Of a stretch of 64,000 nucleotides of DNA, positions 23,401-35,800 are shown one piece after another. Under the pieces are notes generated by a model. The model was given only the letters and a program-made list of their open reading frames with translations. It did not search any database and was not told where the DNA came from. This stretch comes from Arcuatula senhousia (Eukaryota; Mollusca; Bivalvia; Mytilida; Mytilidae). The position numbers and the translations under genes were made by a program. The stretch covers positions 5,262,842 to 5,326,841 of the forward strand of contig OZ020306.1 of the NCBI GenBank assembly GCA_963971305.1, given 5' to 3'. Positions within the stretch are counted from its first letter, which is position 1. Each line of letters begins with the position of its first letter.

Positions 23401-25925
23401 GAAAGGTCCTACAACGTTGACCCTGTTACATATTTTGTAGATCTTGATGCGCTTAACAATATGCAATTTAAATTTCTCAAATATCTTGTAAATTGTTCAA
23501 GATATTGAGCTAAACAGGTGCAAAATTTGCAAAAAATCCACAAAAAGGGCAATAACTCCTACATGGGTTGTTGGATTTTCTTCAAAATTTCAGATCTTGT
23601 AGATCTTGAGGTGCTGATCACTTTTGTTCCCAATCAAAATTTTGAAATCTGTCACCGTTTTAGAGTTATTTGCAAAAAACTGCCATTTACCCCTATGTTC
23701 TATTTTTAGCCACAGCGACCATGTTTTACGACCAATCAAAAATCCCACACCAGTTCTATACACCTAATGCTAATAAACAACTATACCAAGTTTGGTTCCA
23801 TTTGGACTTAAAGTGTCAGAGGAGTAAACGTTTTCAATGTAATGATGAAATGCTGTTAAAATGCTAAATTTTGACGTTCTAAGGGCAATAACTCCTTAAA
23901 GGAAAGGTCCTACAACGTTGACCCTATTACATATTTTGTAGATCTTGATGTGCTTAACAATGTGCAATTTAAATTTCTCAAATATCTAGTATAGTTTTCA
24001 AGATATTGAGCTAAACAGGTGCAAAATTTGCAAAAAATCCACAAAAAGGGCAATAACTCCTACATGGGTTGTTGGATTTTCTTCAAAATTTCAGAGCTGG
24101 TAGATCTTGAGAGGCTGATCACTTTTGTTCCCATCAAAATTTTGAAATCTGTCACCGTTTTAGAGTTATTTGCAAAAAACTGCCTTTTACCTCTATGTTC
24201 TATTTTTAGCCACAGCGACCATGTTTTACGACCAATCAAAAATCCCCACATCAGTTCTATACACCTAATGGTAATATACAATTATACGAAGTTTGGTTCC
24301 ATTTGGACTTAAAGTGTCAGAGGAGTCAACGTTTTCAATGTAATGAGGAAATGCTGTTAAAATGCTCAATTTTGACGTTCCAAGGGCAATAACTCCTCAA
24401 AGGAAAGGTCCTACAACGTTGACCCTGTTACATATTTTGTAGATCTTGATGCGCTTAACACTATGCAATTTAAATTTCTCAAATATCTTGTAAATTGTTC
24501 AAGATATTGAGCTAAACAGGTGCAAAATTTGCAAAAAATCCACAAAAAGGGCAATAACTCCTACATGGGTTGTTGGATTTTCTTCAAAATTTCAGAGCTG
24601 GTAGATCTTGAGAGGTTGATCACTTTTGTTCCCAATCAAAATTTTGAAATCTGTCACCGTTTTAGAGTTATTTGCAAAAAACTGCCATTTACCTCTATGT
24701 TCTATTTTTAGCCACAGCGACCATGTTTTATGACCAATCAAAAATCCCCACATAAGTTCTATACACCTAATGCTAATAAACAACTATACCAAGTTTGGTT
24801 CCATTTGGACTAAAAGTGTCAGAGGAGTTAACGTTTTCAATGTAATGAGGAAATGCTGTTAAAATGCTCAATTTTGACGTTCCAAGGGCAATAACTCCTC
24901 AAAGGAAAGGTCCTACAACGTTGACCCTGTTACATATTTTGTAGATCTTGATGCGCTTAACAATATGCAATTTAAATTTCTCAAATATCTTGTAAATTGT
25001 TCAAGATATTGAGCTAAACAGGTGCAAAATTTGCAAAAAATCCATAAAAAGGGCGGGCAATAACTCCTACATGGGTTGTTGGATTTTCTTCAAAATTTCA
25101 GATCTTGTAGATCTTGAGGTGCTGATCACTTTTGTTCCCAATCAAAATTTTGAAATCTGTCACCGTTTTAGAGTTATTTGCAAAAAACTGCCATTTACCC
25201 CTATGTTCTATTTTTAGCCACAGCGACCATGTTTTACGACCAATCAAAAATCCCCACACCAGTTCTATACACCTAATGCTAATAAACAACTATACTAAGT
25301 TTGGTTCCATTTGGACTTAAAGTGTCAGAGGAGTAAACGTTTTCAATGTAATGAGGAAATGCTGTTAAAATGCTAAATTTTGACGTTCTAAGGGCAATAA
25401 CTCCTAAAAGGAAAGGTCCTACAACGTTGACCCTATTACATATTTTGTAGATCTTGATGTGCTTAACAATGTGCAATTTAAATTTCTCAAATATCTAGTA
25501 TAGTTTTCAAGATATTGAGCTAAACAGGTGCAAAATTTGCAAAAAATCCACAAAAAGGGCAATAACTCCTACATGGGTTGTTGGATTTTCTTCAAAATTT
25601 CAGGGTAGGTAGATCTTGAGGTGCTGATCACTTTTACCCTATGCAAGAATTTTGATATCTAGCCGTTTTTGAGTTATTTGCAAAAAACTGCATTTTACCC
25701 CCATGTTCTATTTTTAGCCATGGCGGCCATGTTTTACAACGAATCAAAAATCCCCACATCAGTTCTAAGCACCGAATGCTAATGAACAACCATACCAAGT
25801 TTGGTTGCAATTGGACTTATGGTGTCAGAGGAGTTAACGTTTTAAAAAGTTTACGGACGACGGACGGACGACGGACGCCAAGTGATGACAATAGCTCACC
25901 TGACCCTTCGGGTCAGGTGAGCTAA
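14447..25925. mobile_element. 11.5-kb pearl/Helitron-like non-autonomous element with ~22-unit tandem core
   Basis: It opens with AGGCTCCCAGGAGCCT (itself a hairpin) and GCTCACCTGA. It closes with an ACGG/ACG microsatellite (about 25855-25877), a perfect hairpin at 25894-25922 built on CTGACCCTTCGGGTCAG, and the terminal CTAA. Between lie about 22 units of roughly 502 bp, each made of three diverged ~167-bp parts around GGGCAATAACTCCT. Tandem ~160-bp cores, an ACGG microsatellite and a terminal hairpin are features I recall for bivalve 'pearl' elements and Helentron-associated (HINE) repeats. The short open frames in each unit occur on both strands and are copies of each other, so I do not call them genes. 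Confidence 0.75.
25894..25922. other. Terminal perfect hairpin of the pearl/Helitron-like element
   Basis: A 13-base stem (GCTCACCTGACCC) closed by a TTC loop abuts CTAA. The same hairpin, with one mismatch, ends the copies near 41050 and 49202. Confidence 0.85.
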
Positions 25926-26087
25926 AAACCTTGGGTTGATTGCAGAACCACCTAATGGCCTTGTTGAAGGCTGCTGATGGTTATCCATTGTGGTTTTTCT
26001 AATTTACTTCTTGTTGTATGAGCTGTGTCATGTTCACTTATTCCACATCTCATTACTTTCCTATTTACTGCAATCAGCAATGTGACT

Positions 26088-26279
26088 TACTGTGGATTAA
26101 TTTATTTTCGTTGGTTTCAATCTATGGTTTGGTAAAAAGGATAATTTCGTGGATTCTTATATTTGTGGTTCTGAAGTCTTCAGCATTTAAATCAATGTTA
26201 AATTTCCCTTTCCAGGGTCAAAGCCATCCATGAAAACCACAAAAATTGATACCCCACGAATAATAATGAAACCACAGTA
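26088..26279. mobile_element. MITE with TACTGTGG ends (copy 1)
   Basis: TACTGTGG at 26088 and CCACAGTA at 26272-26279 are the outer ends. Imperfect inverted similarity extends inward (TTATTTTCGTTGG / CCCCACGAATAATAATG). A related copy is at 41768-41979. Confidence 0.68.
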
Positions 26280-26282
26280 GTT

Positions 26283-26585
26283 GAAAGGATGGTGAACTCA
26301 GGTTTTCCAGGAGGGCAAGCTGTTCCTGTTTGTTATACCACACCTATAACCATGTCAACCAAAAAGGGTCATAGACAACAATAGAAACACTGTTTGACAA
26401 ACCAACATACAAACTTTTCTGAGATAGAAATATTTGTCTCAGCACATGTCTTCCCTAAAATTTCATGTGTAAGGATAAAATCTGATGAGCAACATAACCC
26501 TCTAAGTTGGATGTGATGCTCTGAAATGTTGCTACACAAAATGGAAAAGTTGAAGTCATTGAACATGTACAAAGTCTTTCTTTGG
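26283..26585. repeat. Dispersed repeat family (copy 1)
   Basis: GTGAACTCAGGTTTTCCAGG, a GTTCCTGTTTGTTATACCACAC-like stretch and GAGCAACATAACCCT match 41130-41590 in the same order. No coding function is visible. Confidence 0.6.
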
Positions 26586-26907
26586 TTTTGGTTTCAATCC
26601 AAATATGAAGCTGACTTATTGGAATATGATGAAAATTGAACTTGACTTTTATTTAGTTATACTTATTATCAACAAAATCCAAGAGCATATTCAGTTGTCT
26701 GAAAGACATAATGTTCTATCTTGCAGCATTTGAGACAGTCAGACAAAAGAACAGATGAATGGACAAACGGATACACTCACCCGAACACCATGTGTCCTCT
26801 ACTTTCGAAGATGGGGCATAAAAATAACATCAGAACAGAGGTATAACATGTAACCTCACTAACGAAAAGGCATTCAATAAATCAATACAATTTGCAGCAC
26901 TACACCA

Positions 26908-26913
26908 TTTTAT
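26908..26913 (-). promoter_or_regulatory. Candidate NFAT5-like poly(A) signal AATAAA
   Basis: The plus strand reads TTTATT here, giving AATAAA on the gene strand, close to where the unique AT-rich block meets repeats. Other AATAAA hexamers occur upstream, so alternative ends are likely. Confidence 0.3.
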
Positions 26914-29663
26914 TGTCAAACATTGATACAAAAGCGGTATGTAAATCTATTTGATACAATGATTGGTAAATCAAATAGAATTAAACTGTATCCAAAGAAA
27001 CACTTCTCATTATCATTTATAAATTCTTTACAATTTTAATAAAAAAAAAATTCCCTTATTATTTTTCATATGGTCTTGTGATATCATCTACAGTACATTT
27101 ATCATCAAAAAATCTGAAGTTGTAAACTGTATCAGAAGTTTAATGATTAAAAACTTCTTATTTAAGAAAGAGCACTAGAGTCTAGATTCAATAAAACCTA
27201 AATCAACATATTCATCGATTCCAATCATTTTGCTGGCCAATATAAATGCTGATACAAATACAAAAATTTGTAATTACTCTGAAAAAAATGCTGTAAAATT
27301 CATAGCAGTTTAATAATCATAGGAAACAAAAAATCTGAAATAATACACGACACTGAGAAGAGGTTAACAGTCACAGGTATATATTTTTTTACTATCGGCT
27401 CTCTGCATGACAAAATTAAGCGAGCAGACAAATACATGTAGCTGCCCTCTACGATATGTTGAGGTTAATGATTTAATGCTGGTCCACAGACTAGGAAATT
27501 TGTAATGAGGCATTCTCGTTAAGCATTGATATAGACCAAGCAAACTTCAGCAAAATAATATAAACCGTTTTTACAGGGTTGAAAAATTTAATATTTTTTT
27601 TTAAAAACTATGTTCAAAACTTTAGAATTGGTATCATCTTAATCATGAGTCAGTCAAAATCCATTTGATTACCTATTCATTTTTATAGAATAGTTCTTAG
27701 ATTCTTCAATACATAACATTTAATAATGCTGCAAAATTGTTTAATTATATTTTTTTTTTGCTTTTTAATAATATTGATCTTTAAAATCATCTAGCAAAGT
27801 GGCATGTAACACATGATAAACAATTGTTAGGTGATTGTTGTGAATTGTGACTATTTTGTGATCTGATTTTAATTATTTATCAATTTTTTTTCCAAGAATG
27901 CTATTTAAAATTGGGTTTTTAAATTTAAAAATGTATACATGTACTTATTTATTTACTGAATTCAATGATTTAAGAAATATAACATGCACTTTAATTTTAA
28001 AACAATTTTTGAAAATATTTCTATATAATTTTTGTAGATAAAAAATTGATGATAAAAGCAGGATTAAAATTTTTCCTGTCAAATTTGATGTTAGTATAAA
28101 CTTTAAAACTAATAACAACGTGGCATACAATGAGATTCATGGGGTAATCTTTGACAACATTAAATGGCACTTGCTGCTCGTCACTGTATTACTCACTGGT
28201 GAAGTATAATGGCTATGGTAGGGGAAATCTTAGCAAAAGTAAGTAAAAACAAATAGAAGATAAGATAACTCTTCCTGGATCATGGCTTTTATAATAGTTA
28301 TTTTGTTGAGATAAAGGACAGAAACATGAATTTTGAAATACAAAGAAAACAAATTTATGAATTCCGACTTTTCTTGACAGAGGGTGTAATTTAACTTCAC
28401 CAGTAAGTAATACAATCTTAAGGAACCTCATATTCATATAACAAATGGGTATTTCATCACAACTAAAAATAGTATAACAAATAACATTGTACTACAATAA
28501 AAACAAACAATACGATATACGTTGATGTACGTGAAGAATAAGAGATCTGGGTCACTAGACTTCTGAATCTTTGGTATCAGACACAGATTAATATTCAAAG
28601 ATTTATTGCAGGAACTGGGTCAGTGATCCCCGTTATTAGGAGAAGGGGATATTTACAAGATAACAGTATACAATTAAACAGAAACAAGTAAAAGTAAACA
28701 TCCAGTCTTGCTCCTGTATATACTTTACAGAGTTTGTTGATAAATGTTGCTTACTCAGTTACCAAGAATTACAGTAAAGACAGTATCATAGCCAATATTT
28801 TAAAGCAAAATTTAATAATTTTTCAAGATGAATATTTGTTTCTTGATGCATGATTTTTATGTAATGAACAACAAGATGAGTTCAGATTATCAAAACAATA
28901 GATCTACACAAAACTTCTGCTGCCTCGTCAAACATGAACACTTTACAATGCTAAACAATTCTAATCATTACTTTTGATTAAGAAAAAGATATATATCTTG
29001 TATTGATTTTAAGTCAAAACAGAGAGCAACCAAGATAATATTTATATAAGTGCATGAGGAGGTGCAATTTACCAGATAGTAAATTCATGTACTGGTATGC
29101 AATTTAAATTTTAGTTCATCATCTATTTTAGAGCTAAAGATGCAATAACTACTTTTAAAGTATAATCATTCTTTTTAACATGTATTGATTCTTACAGTTC
29201 TGATTAAACAATAAAAAAAAACAAGCTTAAAAAATCTTAACAATAAAAATTAATGCACCAAGAATACCAATACATATTAACTCTAGATAACTTTTCATAT
29301 TAATAAAACAAAAAAAGATTTTTATTAATTTTATATCTCTGAACTATCTATTTCAAAAAAGGAATCCTATGCAGTTGAATCAAACCTTTTTTACTTTAAG
29401 TACCAAATATAGAATTTGCCCTGTATAAAGTTTTAGTACAGTAACAGCAGTAAACATAGTCTATAATCATGTAAATTCCTGATGGACTTTGCTAAACTAA
29501 TCTGACAATATAAACATGATTTGGTAATGGATGAAATTTGATAATTTGTGAAACTAAAATACTGAGAATAGAAAAGTCATTATTAAAAAAATCATAATAA
29601 AAAATAACAAAGCAAAATACTAAACTAAAAAATAAGAAAGATGATCCAAATACTTATCATTCT

Positions 29664-29765
29664 TATAAAATATTCTATATTTATCTTCAAAATCATCATA
29701 ATAAAATATTCTATATTTATCTTCAAAATCATCATAAAAAATTATTCTATATCAATCTTCAACTT
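29664..29765. repeat. Short tandem repeat (~40 bp x3) in the probable 3' UTR
   Basis: ATATTCTATATTTATCTTCA plus AAATCATCATAA is repeated almost exactly, then a third time with changes. Confidence 0.8.
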
Positions 29766-32700
29766 GACGGTTTATTTCTTAACTTATAAAGATTCAACTA
29801 ATTTTACAAATTCAACAAATACAATGCATTTCGCAACATACAAAATTTTCAAATTTACTTTTCCACTAATGGCCTTATTCAATAACAACTATGTTATAAA
29901 TAACAAATTAACCAAGAAATTGTTCTTTGCGAAATTCGTAGATCTTTTCTGATGTATTAACACAACTGATCTGTTTTTGGTCTTCATAAATTTGGTAGTT
30001 TAGAACTAATACTTATAACCTAAACTGAAAGTTGTTCTACCTACTACAGAAACCAACTAATCTAACATAGAGAAATATTGAGATCATCTTTCCTGGAATT
30101 ATTGAACATCTGATCACTGGTATCGTAAAATCTCATGGACATATAATAACCTACATATATACATGGAATCTATTTATAAATATAAGGCGACCATCATTTA
30201 TACACTATATACAACATGGACCTGGTGCTGATGACAAAACATGAAGTACTCAGTGAAATATTACCATGATTAGTAAAAAGGTAGAATAAATGTTCATGAA
30301 AAAAAATTAAGGAAGTGGTAATTCAAAAAACCTTTTTAATAAGTAACTTTAATTACAGACCCATTCAATGGTAATTATTAATGCTTTGAATTTATATTCG
30401 TATTTGCATTATTTTAGATAAAAATATAAGTTAAGGTTGACCAAAGTGACAAGTGAAAGGTCCACAAAAATCCTCAGTCAAATAATTTTAAGCCAGTACA
30501 CAAGCTATATACATATTTACACAGGTCCAATCCAATATCTATAATATTAATCTCCCTGGTTCGTTTGGATCATTTCTTTTAAAGACTACTTTCAAGGCTG
30601 TTCAAAATCTGTTGTACTTTAAAATGTATATCTTGGTTAAGTTAAGTTGATGGTTATATTTTGTAATGGTAAAAGAGAGAGCTTATCACATCTTTATCAC
30701 CGTTAACTTTAAACATTAAGCCAAAAAGACAGAGTTTCATAGCTCCTTGTCAAATTTGAATCTGAACAAAAAAACAGACATATTATTATTATTAAAATGT
30801 TATATGTTTCTATAAATCATTGGCTGTTTACAAAAAGATGCATCTTGGAGTTTATAGATATTGAATTGAAATCTACTATAAAGGATAACACTATGATATG
30901 GTCCCAATAAAAACCTGGGCACTTAATGTCAACAAAGGCTAGAGCATAAGGCTTTGTCTTTTTGATTAGTATTCACACTATCATAATAAACAACTGGGAA
31001 AGTAGGTCATCAATTCACCAGCAATAAAAAATAAATTATAAGAGCAAACCACAGCATGGATTTAATAATTTAACAAATAAACTTGCATCACTATATAAAA
31101 TTTCAAAATTGTGAAGTAAATAAGATTACGATATCATCCAATGTGATGCTTTTCCTTTTTTTTTTCACAAAGAATTTATCTGTAAGGAATAAAACCATAT
31201 AATTAAACCATATAAATAGTGTTTTTTTTTGTTTAACCATGAATGCAAGCAATACTTATTCCTTTACTTGAAAACTGATGACTGAATTCCCAAAGTTAGT
31301 TTTAACACATGATTTTAAATATATCATTGAAGAGACTACAGCTACTAAACAGTTAAAGACTACAACATTACTATGTTGTATTGATGAAAAAAAATGTATT
31401 GTTATAAATTTTCAAAATCTAAACCAATATATAAAGAAGGTGAAAACAAAACTATCCCATTAAAATCACATAGTGGAAATATGTAGCACCATAACTGTTA
31501 CACAAACTACACAAGAACTGGGCATTAATGTTATCACATGACAATCATTTATATAGCACTGTCACAAAACATCACAACTAGATTAAAATGTTTGAAATTT
31601 TTCTCGAAAACTAGATTTATACTAAATTTTTGACATGAATTTTATGGTTTTTTCTTGTACATGTCTTAAAGTGGAAATATTCTTTGCATTTTATTTAAAT
31701 GAATTTCAATGATTGAATATCATATCAAATAGTGAAGATTTACAAATATTAACGCATGAATAATAGAAAATCATAAAAAAACAAAGAAAAAATAGTAAGT
31801 TGAAATGGGGCCTACATATAGAAAAAGTTAAGACATTTCAAATAATTTTTGGGTCATTTTCAAGTATCAAATATATTTTTTTTTTCGAGCCAAAACTTAT
31901 TTCTAAATTATACGCTAGAAAATTTGAAGCCTGAAAATCTATTGAAAAACTATTAACAAAGTCTGATTTTTTTAAAAATATTAAGACAAACTATTCAGAA
32001 TAGAAATCAAAATAAACCCTCTTAAATAAAACAACTAATAACAAATAAACCCCTCATATTACAATGAGTGTTACTGGTCAAAATAAAACAAGAATCAACC
32101 ATCTTAATCTCAAGGAGAGACATGTCCATTTAAACAAAAACATGGCTTGCATTCAGAATTTAATAATCTTCGTAAAATAGCCTAGGAGGGGATATGGAAA
32201 ACACCCATACTATATTTTATACAACCTTGATGACAATTTATCTCACATCATAGCACTAGATTATCAATATGTAACTTTAAACTGATTTACAATACTGAAC
32301 TCCTTCAAACACAGATCATTTAAGTAAAAAAACATAAGTTATTAGAATACATAGACTTAATTTTACCATTGAAAGTGTAACCCTTAGTCAACAGACAAAA
32401 AAACCCTGCTTAAGCAAAGATGAATCACAATTACAAATTCAAACAGTTTTTTCCTGTTGAAGGCAGATAACATTTGTATAAATTTTACCAAAATTCATCA
32501 AATTCTCTAAAAAAATATGATATTTCTTTACAATAGCCCTATTTCACTTGCTTATGGTGGTGTACATAAAAATCTTTATTGACGAACATTAAAATGACAC
32601 TGTAACATTCAAAATACCATAAAAATATTAGACAATGTCAACTTTGTTTAATAATAACCTATTTGTCCTTAGTGATACAGACGATTTAATTCACAACAAT

Positions 32701-32827
32701 CATAAATAATACAGGTAACTATTGACTACAATGAGATATTTGAGACTTGTCCATCCTTGGCATTACTTGGCAGGTGTTTGGTCTCTGCTTCTTATACGGT
32801 ATGCTTGGTTAATGACTTTTCCATCAA

Positions 32828-32880
32828 CTACTGAGGCTCAGGCTTCAAAGATCCTAAGATTGACCGCAATATTGATTCAA
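32828..32880 (-). CDS. NFAT5: NFAT5-like terminal coding exon with stop
   Basis: On the minus strand the acceptor is TGTTTATTTCCAG. The phase-1 G plus TT gives Val, then ESILRSILGSLKPEPQ and TAG at 32828-32830. The phase match, a good acceptor and an end in Leu/Ile helix-like residues support it as the last coding exon. It is short, so an alternative or additional exon between 32.9 and 33.3 kb cannot be excluded. Confidence 0.62.
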
Positions 32881-35800
32881 CTGGAAATAAACAAAATACA
32901 ACATTTACTTTGAGACATAAAACCTGGTAAAATCCTTTGTTCACTCTAGATCTTGTTTCAAAACCGTCTTACTTACTGCGGTTTAGTTGTTTTGGGGTTT
33001 TGTTATGTGCATTTATTTGCAAATGAAAATAGTTGGGTTGTGGTTTTTTGTACATTTTATTTTTCAAATATATCTCCAATCAATTTTATTCTCTGAAAGT
33101 GCATTAAAATTAATTGTGCATGTGAATTAATGCATTCTTATAATAGTTTAAGCACACTTAAATTGGAGAAACTTCATTACTCTATCTTTGGCCATGACAT
33201 TTAAAATTCTAGACTTTGGTTTCTTTATAGACTGATCTTAAAAGCCTAAAAATTTATAGCTATGTTATACCTCTAATCATTGTTTTTGCCATTAGCTCCA
33301 GATACTGGGTGATGCTGATGTACTTACCTTGAGACTGTGGGTTAACACCATTGTTGTTACTTCCATTAGCTCCAGGTAAGATCAGTATACTGGGTGATGT
33401 ACCTACCTTGAGACTGTGGGTTAACACCATTATTAATTAAGTCGCCCAAAACAAAGTTTGGGAGACTTATTGTTTTTGCACCGTTTCTTATTATGTCCCC
33501 GAACACGAAGTGTCGGGGACATATTGTTTTTGCTCGGTTTCTTATTATTAAGTCGCCCAAAACAAAGTTTGGGAGACTTATTGTTTTTGCACCGTTTCTT
33601 ATTATTATTATTATTATTCTTTTCCTTACCTTAATCATGAACTTGTCCGCCACATTTTTTGAAAATGCTTTGACCAATCAAGATAAAACCTGCTGAGATG
33701 GGTGGAGGGTCACTCAGAGGTGTGCAATCCACTTTTGAAATTTTCAAGATGGCCGCCATTTTCAAAATGGCCGCCGTTTAAGATTTTTGGGCCCCTCTCA
33801 GATCTCGGAGATGGGTGGATGGATTTTAATGAAAATTGGTACACTGGTAGAGTGATCCTTCCTGAGCAACATGCCGAAAAAAAATTTACGCGAACATCGC
33901 CATTTTAAAATGGCGGCCGTTTTACCACACCCGCCCCCCAAAAACGTCAACTTTGTCCGATTTCAACGAAATTTGATTTCTACACTTATTTTGATGCACT
34001 GATTTGAATGGAATACTATCCAAGGCGATTTTGGGCGACTTATGTGTTGGCATCCCAACACAATCAGCACTAGTTATTATTATTTTTCTCGGTATTCTGG
34101 ACCGTGAACTTGTCCACCTCATTTTTTCGACATCTTTCAAGGTAGGAAGCTGAATCTTCATATATCAAGAGTATGGAATGGGAGATTGTGCTTTTTGTAT
34201 TTTTCGTCGAAATCGAACGACCCCTTATAGGTAAAAAAAGGGCCTCAAAATGGCTCCTCGAAACCGAAGTTGAATTTTTACCTGGCATTTCTGATCCGGC
34301 AGGGATAGGTCAAATTCCTGTATGGGGTAAGTGTAGACTTTCAATACCTTTCATTTAAAAAAAAAATTTTGAAAATCGGACTTACGGTTTTCAAAATATT
34401 GCAAAAAATCGAAATTTAATTTTTTTGTCATATTGAGTTATCTTTCTTTGTACTTTGTATTATGTAATAGTAATGTAAAAATTCTCAACTTTGTTATTTC
34501 TTATTGAAAATTAGTTTACATGGTAATAGTGGTATGCCGATATCATTTTTGGTATCGAAAATTTTTTTTGGCGGCCATTTTCAAAATGGCGGCTAAAATT
34601 TACCGCCAAAATTTAAACTTGCTCCGATTTTGATGAAAATTGGTATATAAGGTAATAGTGGTATGGCAAGATGATTTTTGACATCAAAATTTTTCTATCG
34701 TCGGCCATTTTCAAAATGGCCGCCTTTTCCCGCCAAAATTAAAGTTACTCCGATTTTGACGAAAATTGGTATATAAAGTAATAGTGGTATGCTGAGTTGA
34801 TTTTTGACATAATTTTTTTATATTGTCGGCCATTTTCAAAATGGCCGCCGTTTCCCGCCAAAATTAAAGTTACTCAGATTTTGACGAAAATTGGTATATA
34901 AAGTAATAATGGTATGGCGAGTTGATTTTTGACATAATTTTTTTTTATTGTCGGCCATTTTCAAAATGGCCGCCGTTGCCCGCCAAAATTATAGTTACTT
35001 TGATTTTGATGAAAATTGGTATATAAGGTAATAGTGCTATGGCGAGTTGATTTTTGACATCGAAATTTTTATTTCGTCTGCCATTTTCAAAATGGCCGCC
35101 CTTTCCCGCCAAAAATCAAAGTTACTCCGATTTTAATGAAAATTGGTATATAAGGTTATTGTGGTATGGAGAGTTTATTTTTGACATCAAAATTTTTTTA
35201 TCCTTGGCCATTTTCAAAATGGCCGCCGTTTCCCGCCAAAATTAAACTTACTCCGATCTTGATGAAAATTGGTATATTAGGTATTCTCAAATGCCCAAAC
35301 ACATATTGACAAAGAGGGGTACGTGAGGGGACATGTATGTGACTCGCTTGCGATCACAATTAGAACTAGTTATTATTTTTTTTTTTTTTATTATTCTTTT
35401 CCTTTCTTAATCATGAACTTGTCCGACACATTTTTTGAAAACGCTTTGACCAATCAAGATAAAACCTGCTGAGATGGGTGGAGGGTCACTCAGAGGTGTG
35501 CAATCCACTTTTGAAATTTTCAAGATGGCCGCCATTTTCAAAATGGCCGCCGTTTAAGATTTTTGGACCCCTCTCAGATCTCGGAGATGGGTGGATGGAT
35601 TTTAATGAAAATTGGTACGCTGGTAGAGTGATCATTCCTGAGCAAAATGCCGAAAAAAAATTTGACGCGAACGCCGCCATTTTAAAATGGCGGCCGTTTT
35701 ACCACACCCGCCCCCCAAAAACGTCAACTTTGTCCGATTTTAACGAAATTTGATTTCAAGACTTACTTTGATGCACTGATTTGAATGGAATACTATCCAA

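Larger units (their letters stand above)
26890..32827 (-). other. Probable long 3' UTR of the NFAT5-like gene
   Basis: Almost 6 kb of AT-rich sequence without recognisable coding exons and with far fewer repeats than its surroundings follows the NFAT5-like stop codon. The only local repeat I see is a short tandem of about 40 bp x3 near 29664-29765. Vertebrate NFAT5 mRNAs have very long 3' UTRs, which fits. A minus-strand AATAAA at 26908-26913 is a candidate end. The DNA becomes repetitive again on the far side of it. Confidence 0.5.

Noticed and set aside
14987..25476. Dozens of 60-97-residue open frames on both strands, nearly identical to each other
   Set aside because: They repeat with the ~502-bp unit and occur on both strands at once. 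They lack start context, splice sites or family resemblance, and follow from recent copying of one noncoding unit.
25855..25877. Telomere-like repeat
   Set aside because: The ACGG/ACG run is the microsatellite that precedes the terminal hairpin in all three copies of the element, not TTAGGG.
33366..34358. Open frames around 33366-33677 and 33922-34358 as transposon proteins
   Set aside because: They are short, overlap on both strands and run through hairpin repeats and TTA tracts; no transposase motif is visible.
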